Source: Methylorubrum thiocyanatum (GTDB lineage Bacteria; Pseudomonadota; Alphaproteobacteria; Rhizobiales; Beijerinckiaceae). Taken from it: a stretch of DNA of 64,000 bases. Both the position numbers and the translations under genes were made by a program. The stretch is from the NCBI GenBank assembly GCA_014138645.1, contig JACJIB010000001.1, forward strand, positions 620,001 to 684,000, written 5' to 3'. A model generated the notes under the pieces. It searched no databases. It saw only the letters and a program-made list of their open reading frames with translations, and was not told the DNA's origin. Positions 59,860-64,000 of this stretch are shown here, piece by piece. How positions within the stretch are numbered: the stretch's first letter is position 1; each line of letters starts with the position of its first letter.

Positions 59860-60666
59860 ATGAGCATAGGACGCGCGCGCGTGGATCGCGAGGGCAAGAC
59901 GGAGATCCGGACGGCCGAGCCCGGAACCTGGGCGAGCATCCGGGAAACCGTGAAGGTCGGCGTGCAGGCGCTGCTGATCGCGCTCGTGGTGCGCACGCTG
60001 CTGTTCCAGCCGTTCAACATTCCCTCGGGCTCGCTGATCCCGACGCTGCTGATCGGCGACTACCTGTTCGTCTCGAAATATACCTACGGCTACTCGAAGT
60101 ACTCGCTGCCGCTCTCCGAGTACCTGCCGTTCCAGGCCAACGGCCGCGTCTGGGCCGCCGAGCCGAAGCGCGGCGACATCGCCGTGTTCAAGCTGCCGAA
60201 GGACAACGCCACCGACTACATCAAGCGGGTGATCGGCCTGCCCGGCGACAAGATCCAGGTGATCGAGGGCGTGCTCAACATCAACGGCAAGCCGGTCAAG
60301 CGCGAGCGCATCGCCGATTACGAGACGCTCGACGCGTTCGACCAGACCGTCAAGGTGGCGCAGTACAATGAGACGCTGCCCGGCGGCGTGACCCACCGGG
60401 TGATCGAGCGCGACGGCGACCGCGGCTTCTGGGACAACACCGAAGTCTACACGGTGCCGCCCGGCCACTTCTTCATGATGGGCGACAACCGCGACAACTC
60501 GACCGATTCGCGCGACCTCGCCAGCGTCGGCTACGTGCCGTTCGAAAATTTCGTCGGCCGGGCCGAGATGATCTTCTTCTCCATCGACGAGCGCACCCCC
60601 GCCTGGCAGATCTGGCGCTGGCCGGCGGATGTGCGCTGGAGCCGCATCTTCTCGACGATCCACTGA
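59860..60666 (+). CDS. lepB: Signal peptidase I
   Basis: The 268-residue product has one N-terminal membrane helix (VGVQALLIALVVRTLLF) and box B NIPSGSLIPTLLIGDY with catalytic serine (Met of the usual SGSM is Leu here), box D with DYIKRVIGLPGD (catalytic Lys), and box E GDNRDNSTDSR. It removes signal peptides from the secreted proteins in this window. Confidence 0.96.
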   Translation: MSIGRARVDREGKTEIRTAEPGTWASIRETVKVGVQALLIALVVRTLLFQPFNIPSGSLIPTLLIGDYLFVSKYTYGYSKYSLPLSEYLPFQANGRVWAAEPKRGDIAVFKLPKDNATDYIKRVIGLPGDKIQVIEGVLNINGKPVKRERIADYETLDAFDQTVKVAQYNETLPGGVTHRVIERDGDRGFWDNTEVYTVPPGHFFMMGDNRDNSTDSRDLASVGYVPFENFVGRAEMIFFSIDERTPAWQIWRWPADVRWSRIFSTIH

Positions 60667-60727
60667 TTTCTCGAACGGACGTGACAGCGACGGAACGATC
60701 CGCCGGTCTCCCCCGGGGCGGACGGCG

Positions 60728-61498
60728 ATGAGCGAGGCTGGCGAAGGCGCCGGACGCTCCAGCCGCGCCCGGCGCGCGCACCGGCCCCGGCCGAGCCTCG
60801 CCGTTCTGGAGGCCCGCATCGGTCACGTCTTCACCGACCCCACGCTGCTTCCCCTGGCGCTCACCCATGTGAGCAAGGCCGGCCCGTCCGGCCGGGTCGG
60901 CAGCTACCAGCGCCTGGAATTCCTGGGCGACCGGGTGCTGGGGCTGGCCGTCGCCGAGACGCTGTATCGGGCGCTGCCGGACGCGGAGGAGGGTGAGCTG
61001 TCGCGGCGACTGGCCGGGCTCGTGCGGCGCGAGACCTGCGCCGCGGTGGCCGAGGCCTGGGAGGTCGGGCCGCATCTCAATCTCGGCCCCGGCGAGATCC
61101 AGACCGGCGGGCGGCGCAACCAGACCATCCTGGCCGATGTCTGCGAGGCGATCCTCGGCGCCGTGTTCCTCGATGCCGGCTACGAGGCGACGCGGGCCAT
61201 CGTGCAGCGCAGCTTCCGTCCCGGCGAGGACACGGGAGCACCGCGCGGGCGCGACGCAAAATCGGCCTTGCAGGAATGGGCGATGGCGCGCAGCCTCGCG
61301 ATCCCGGTCTACGAGGTGGTGGAGCGCTCGGGCCCCGATCATGCCCCGGTCTTCCGGATCGCGGTGCGGGTCGAGAGCATTGAACCGGGATACGGCGAGG
61401 GCGCCTCAAAGCGCGTGGCGGAGCAGGAGGCGGCCCGGGCCGTGCTCGACCGCGAGAATATCGGCGGGACGCAAGGGAAGGATGGATCAGGTGGTTAG
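60728..61498 (+). CDS. rnc: Ribonuclease III
   Basis: The 256-residue product has the RNase III domain with QRLEFLGDRVLGLAVAETLY and the metal site EAILGAVFLDAGYEA, followed by a double-stranded RNA-binding domain (KSALQEWAMARSLAIPVYEV, GEGASKRVAEQEAARAVL). It processes rRNA and regulatory RNA. ATG 60728 follows GGGGCGGACG loosely; the basic N terminus (SRARRAHRPRP) is longer than in E. coli. Confidence 0.96.
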   Translation: MSEAGEGAGRSSRARRAHRPRPSLAVLEARIGHVFTDPTLLPLALTHVSKAGPSGRVGSYQRLEFLGDRVLGLAVAETLYRALPDAEEGELSRRLAGLVRRETCAAVAEAWEVGPHLNLGPGEIQTGGRRNQTILADVCEAILGAVFLDAGYEATRAIVQRSFRPGEDTGAPRGRDAKSALQEWAMARSLAIPVYEVVERSGPDHAPVFRIAVRVESIEPGYGEGASKRVAEQEAARAVLDRENIGGTQGKDGSGG

Positions 61499-61503
61499 GT
61501 CGG

Positions 61504-62463
61504 ATGTCTGAGCACGAGCCGGACGATAGGGACGGCGAAGATGCGCGCTCCCAGGAGACGACGCCGCAGGAGACCCGTGCGGGCTTCGTGGCGCTGATCG
61601 GCGTGCCGAATGCCGGCAAGTCGACCCTGCTCAACGCGCTCGTCGGCGCCAAGGTCTCGATCGTCTCGCGCAAGGTCCAGACGACGCGGGCGCTGGTGCG
61701 CGGCATCGTCATGGAGGGCGATGCGCAGGTGGTGCTGGTGGACACGCCCGGCATCTTCGCCCCGAAGCGCCGCCTCGACCGGGCGATGGTGCATTCCGCC
61801 TGGAGCGGAGCGGCCGATGCCGACGCGGTCTGCCTGCTGATCGATGCCCGCAAGGGCGCCGACGACGAGGTCGAGACCATCCTGCGCCGCCTGCCCGAGG
61901 TGAAGCGGCCCAAGATCCTGATCCTCAACAAGATCGACCTGATCGCCCGCGAGCGCCTGCTGGAGCTGGTGGCCAAGCTCAACGCGATGGTGCCGTTCGA
62001 GGACACCTTCCTGATCTCGGCGCTCAACGGCGACGGCGTCGCCGACCTGCGCAAGGCGCTCGCCGCCCGGATGCCGCCGGGCCCCTGGCTCTACCCGGAG
62101 GATCAGATCTCGGACGCGCCGCTGCGCATGCTCGCCGCCGAGATCACCCGGGAGAAGATCTACGACCGGCTGCACGAGGAGCTGCCCTACCGCTCCACCG
62201 TCGAGACCGACCAGTGGCAGGTGCGGCCCGACGGCTCGGTGCGCATCGAGCAGACGATCTTCGTCGAGCGTGAGAGCCAGCGCTCGATCGTGCTCGGCAA
62301 GGGCGGCCAGACCATCAAGGCGATCGGGCAGGCGGCCCGGATCGAGATCGCCGAGGTGGCCGAGGCCAAGGTGCACCTGTTCCTGCACGTGAAGGTCCGC
62401 GAGAACTGGGCCGACGATCCCGCGCGCTATCGCGAGATGGGCCTCGAATTCCCGACCGGCTGA
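61504..62463 (+). CDS. era: GTPase Era
   Basis: The 319-residue product has GVPNAGKSTLLNALVG (P-loop), DTPGIF (G3), NKID (G4) and a C-terminal KH domain with GKGGQTIKAIGQAARIEIAE. Era binds 16S rRNA during small-subunit assembly. It starts 5 bases after the rnc stop. The N-terminal 20 residues are acidic (EHEPDDRDGEDARSQE). Confidence 0.97.
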   Translation: MSEHEPDDRDGEDARSQETTPQETRAGFVALIGVPNAGKSTLLNALVGAKVSIVSRKVQTTRALVRGIVMEGDAQVVLVDTPGIFAPKRRLDRAMVHSAWSGAADADAVCLLIDARKGADDEVETILRRLPEVKRPKILILNKIDLIARERLLELVAKLNAMVPFEDTFLISALNGDGVADLRKALAARMPPGPWLYPEDQISDAPLRMLAAEITREKIYDRLHEELPYRSTVETDQWQVRPDGSVRIEQTIFVERESQRSIVLGKGGQTIKAIGQAARIEIAEVAEAKVHLFLHVKVRENWADDPARYREMGLEFPTG

Positions 62464-62491
62464 CCTCTATTCCTTTCCATCCGATCTCCGA

Positions 62492-62602
62492 CCTCATCCT
62501 GAGGTGCCGGCGCGAAGCGGCGGCCTCGAAGGAGGCTCCAGATCCCGCGCGGTCGCTGGAACACCCTTCGAGGCCCGCTCGCGCGGGCACCTCAGGATGA
62601 GG
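62492..62602. repeat. Large intergenic palindromic element
   Basis: CCTCATCCTGAGGTGCC (62492-62508) and GGCACCTCAGGATGAGG (62586-62602) are perfect 17-bp complements. A second pair GGCCTCGAAGG/CCTTCGAGGCC (62522-62532/62565-62575) lies inside, so the element folds into one long stem with internal arms. A decayed relative is at 37158-37201. It lies between era and the methyltransferase gene. Confidence 0.85.
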
Positions 62603-62669
62603 ATCGGGATGGGATAACCTCCTGCGGCGACGGCTACGGCCTGAACACCAAGCCCCAACCCCAGCCCCC

Positions 62670-63596
62670 ATGCCCCAGACCGATCCTGACCTCCGCGCCG
62701 TCCTCTACGGCCTCCCGCCCGCCGAGCTCGCGGCTCTGCCCGAGGGGGCCGCGCAGGTCTCGCCGCTGATCCCCGGATCGGCGCGGCTGGAGGACGTGGC
62801 CGAGGCGAGCCTCGAAACCGCCGTGCTGCTGGCGCCGCCGGGCACGGTCGAACGGCGCTACGCTCTGGCGCTGGCGCTCCGGGCGCTGCGGCCCGGCGGC
62901 CGGCTGGTGGCGCTGGCGCCCAAGGACAAGGGCGGCACGCGGCTCGCCAAGGAGCTGCGCGGCTTCGGCTGCGCGGTGACCGACGAGCCGCGGCGCCACC
63001 ACCGCATCTGCACCGCGGCGCGGCCCGAGGCGCCCTCGGGCATCGAGGCCGCGGTCGCGGGCGGCGCCCCGCGCCACATCGACAACCTCGCGCTCTGCAC
63101 CCAGCCGGGCATCTTCTCCTGGGACCGGCTCGATCCCGGAAGCGCCCTGCTGCTGCGCCACCTGCCGCCGCTCGCGGGACGCGGCGCCGATTTCGGCTGC
63201 GGCCTCGGCATCCTGGCGCGGGCAGCACTGAAATCGGAAAAGGTCGCCGCGTTGGCGCTGATCGACCTCGACCGCCGCGCGATCGAGATGGCCCGGCGCA
63301 ATGTCGCCGACGCGCGCGCCAGCCTGCACTGGGCCGACCTGCGCGGATCGGAACCGGCCCTGACGGGCCTCGACTTCGTCGTCACCAATCCCCCCTTCCA
63401 CGATGGCGGCGCCGAGGATCAGGCGCTGGGGCAGGTCTTCATCGCCCGTGCGGCCGCGGCCCTGCGGCCGGGCGGGACGCTCCACCTCGTCGCCAACGCC
63501 CATCTGCCCTACGAAGCGCCCCTGCGCGCCGCCTTCCGCACGGTCACGCCGGTGGTGACGGAGGGCGGCTACAAGCTGTTCGAGGCGCGCAAGTGA
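62670..63596 (+). CDS. rsmC: Class I SAM-dependent methyltransferase, RsmC-like
   Basis: The 308-residue product has two halves, the second with the SAM site GRGADFGCGLGILARAALKS, LIDLDRRAIEMARRNVADAR and VVTNPPFHDGGAEDQALGQV. The NPPFHDG motif and the N-terminal non-catalytic half match RsmC, which methylates G1207 of 16S rRNA. RlmG is closely related, so the target is not certain. It is followed by an rsuA-like gene, another 16S rRNA modification enzyme. Confidence 0.82.
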   Translation: MPQTDPDLRAVLYGLPPAELAALPEGAAQVSPLIPGSARLEDVAEASLETAVLLAPPGTVERRYALALALRALRPGGRLVALAPKDKGGTRLAKELRGFGCAVTDEPRRHHRICTAARPEAPSGIEAAVAGGAPRHIDNLALCTQPGIFSWDRLDPGSALLLRHLPPLAGRGADFGCGLGILARAALKSEKVAALALIDLDRRAIEMARRNVADARASLHWADLRGSEPALTGLDFVVTNPPFHDGGAEDQALGQVFIARAAAALRPGGTLHLVANAHLPYEAPLRAAFRTVTPVVTEGGYKLFEARK

Positions 63597-63627
63597 TGGA
63601 GGTGTGCAAGTGATGGAGGCGTGCAAG
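63594..63627 (+). repeat. 17-base tandem duplication at the rsmC-rsuA junction
   Basis: TGATGGAGG(T/C)GTGCAAG occurs at 63594-63610 and 63611-63627. Each copy begins with a TGA stop and carries GGAGG 7 bases before a GTG (63610 and 63627). The first GTG opens only a 6-codon frame before a stop; the second starts rsuA. Confidence 0.9.
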
Positions 63628-64000
63628 TGAAGGCCGTGCGCCTCGACCGGCTGCTGGCCAATCTCGGCTACGGCTCGCGCCGGGAGGTCGAGGGGCTGGC
63701 TCGCGCCGGCCTCGTCCGCCGCGACGGGGAGGCGCTGCGGGATGCCTCGCAGCGCATTGCGCTCGAACCCGACCTTTCCGCCCGGATGACGGTGCAGGGT
63801 GCGCCTCTCGATCCGCTGCCCGGCGTCTGCCTGATGCTGCACAAGCCCCTCGGCGTCACCTGCTCGCACAAGGAGGCGGGGCCGCTGATCTACAGCCTGC
63901 TGCCGGAGCGCTGGCGGCGGCGCGATCCGGCGCTCTCCACGGTCGGGCGTCTCGACAAGGAGACCTCGGGCCTGCTGCTCATGACCGATGACGGCGCGCT
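63627..64000 (+). CDS. rsuA: rRNA pseudouridine synthase, RsuA/RluB family, 5' part only
   Basis: The frame starts at GTG 63627 with VKAVRLDRLLANLGYGSRRE, an S4-like domain, then LMLHKPLGVTCSHKEAGPLI, and runs off the window at GRLDKETSGLLLMTDDGA, the catalytic Asp segment (GRLDKET). The likely product makes pseudouridine in 16S rRNA (E. coli position 516), but RluB-type 23S enzymes share these motifs. The C-terminal part is outside the window. Confidence 0.82.
   Translation, partial: MKAVRLDRLLANLGYGSRREVEGLARAGLVRRDGEALRDASQRIALEPDLSARMTVQGAPLDPLPGVCLMLHKPLGVTCSHKEAGPLIYSLLPERWRRRDPALSTVGRLDKETSGLLLMTDDGA

Noticed and set aside
1..64000. CRISPR array, prophage, insertion sequence or tRNA gene
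   Set aside because: I saw no regularly spaced direct repeats with unique spacers, no integrase, transposase or phage structural genes, and no cloverleaf sequence.

Overview
The window is about 70% GC and almost entirely coding. It looks like a chromosomal segment of a methylotrophic alphaproteobacterium, most likely Methylobacterium/Methylorubrum of the M. extorquens type. The pointers are an acyl-CoA dehydrogenase with the N-terminal extension of methylsuccinyl-CoA dehydrogenase (ethylmalonyl-CoA pathway), two phasins for polyhydroxybutyrate granules, a GAAC/GTTC-type alphaproteobacterial SOS box before ssb, and the alphaproteobacterial pdxJ-acpS-lepB-rnc-era order. I saw no rRNA, tRNA, CRISPR array, transposase or prophage. 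The species is an inference; no database was consulted.

Layout. 1-2.1 kb: the tail of an unknown gene, then a CorC/HlyC-like membrane protein and a Sir2 deacylase on the minus strand. 2.4-5.4 kb: a large two-domain glycosyltransferase with six degenerate N-terminal modules. 5.5-7.9 kb: small proteins, including a 28-residue membrane peptide overlapping the gene before it, and a membrane GGDEF protein. 8-11 kb: a DegP-type protease and two phasins; the second phasin has a PhaR-like operator inside its promoter. 11.3-14.1 kb: two divergent, related GT4 glycosyltransferases separated by a perfect 21-bp inverted repeat. 14.1-21.7 kb: a small acidic protein, a GGDEF-EAL protein, Mcd, an EamA exporter, a YihY protein and an AlgX-like protein.

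21.7-29.6 kb is an assimilatory sulfate reduction cluster: cysH-cysD-cysN on the minus strand with translational overlaps and a clear terminator, divergent from an Lrp-family regulator followed by cysJ and cysI. Together these take sulfate through APS and sulfite to sulfide. 29.6-36 kb: panC, a cupin regulator, a lower-GC islet carrying a GSU2403-type nucleotidyltransferase, SOS-regulated ssb, a quinone-oxidoreductase-like enzyme, a DUF4174 protein with a duplicated ribosome binding site, and a glycine-rich secreted protein.

36-50.5 kb: mixed housekeeping and envelope genes (phosphodiester glycosidase-like, OYE, glutathionyl-hydroquinone reductase, thioredoxin/TPR chaperone, Lon-substrate-domain, Trm112, Tim44-like, histidine kinase, tandem BTLCP cysteine proteases, PilZ, PAS_5, rhomboid, outer-membrane transporter-like protein). 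50.8-58.3 kb: CBS protein, patatin-hisI-folE, a NifU-like scaffold, yidD, a BI-1 protein and an FtsX-type permease. 58.5-64 kb: pdxJ-acpS-lepB-rnc-era, an RsmC-like methyltransferase and the start of an rsuA-like gene cut by the window edge.

Most genes are ordinary housekeeping or envelope functions. I found no obvious new multi-gene system. The less ordinary signals are regulatory or structural: a probable ATT start codon, duplicated initiation sites, palindromes sharing a core, and the nucleotidyltransferase islet with a hairpin over its start.
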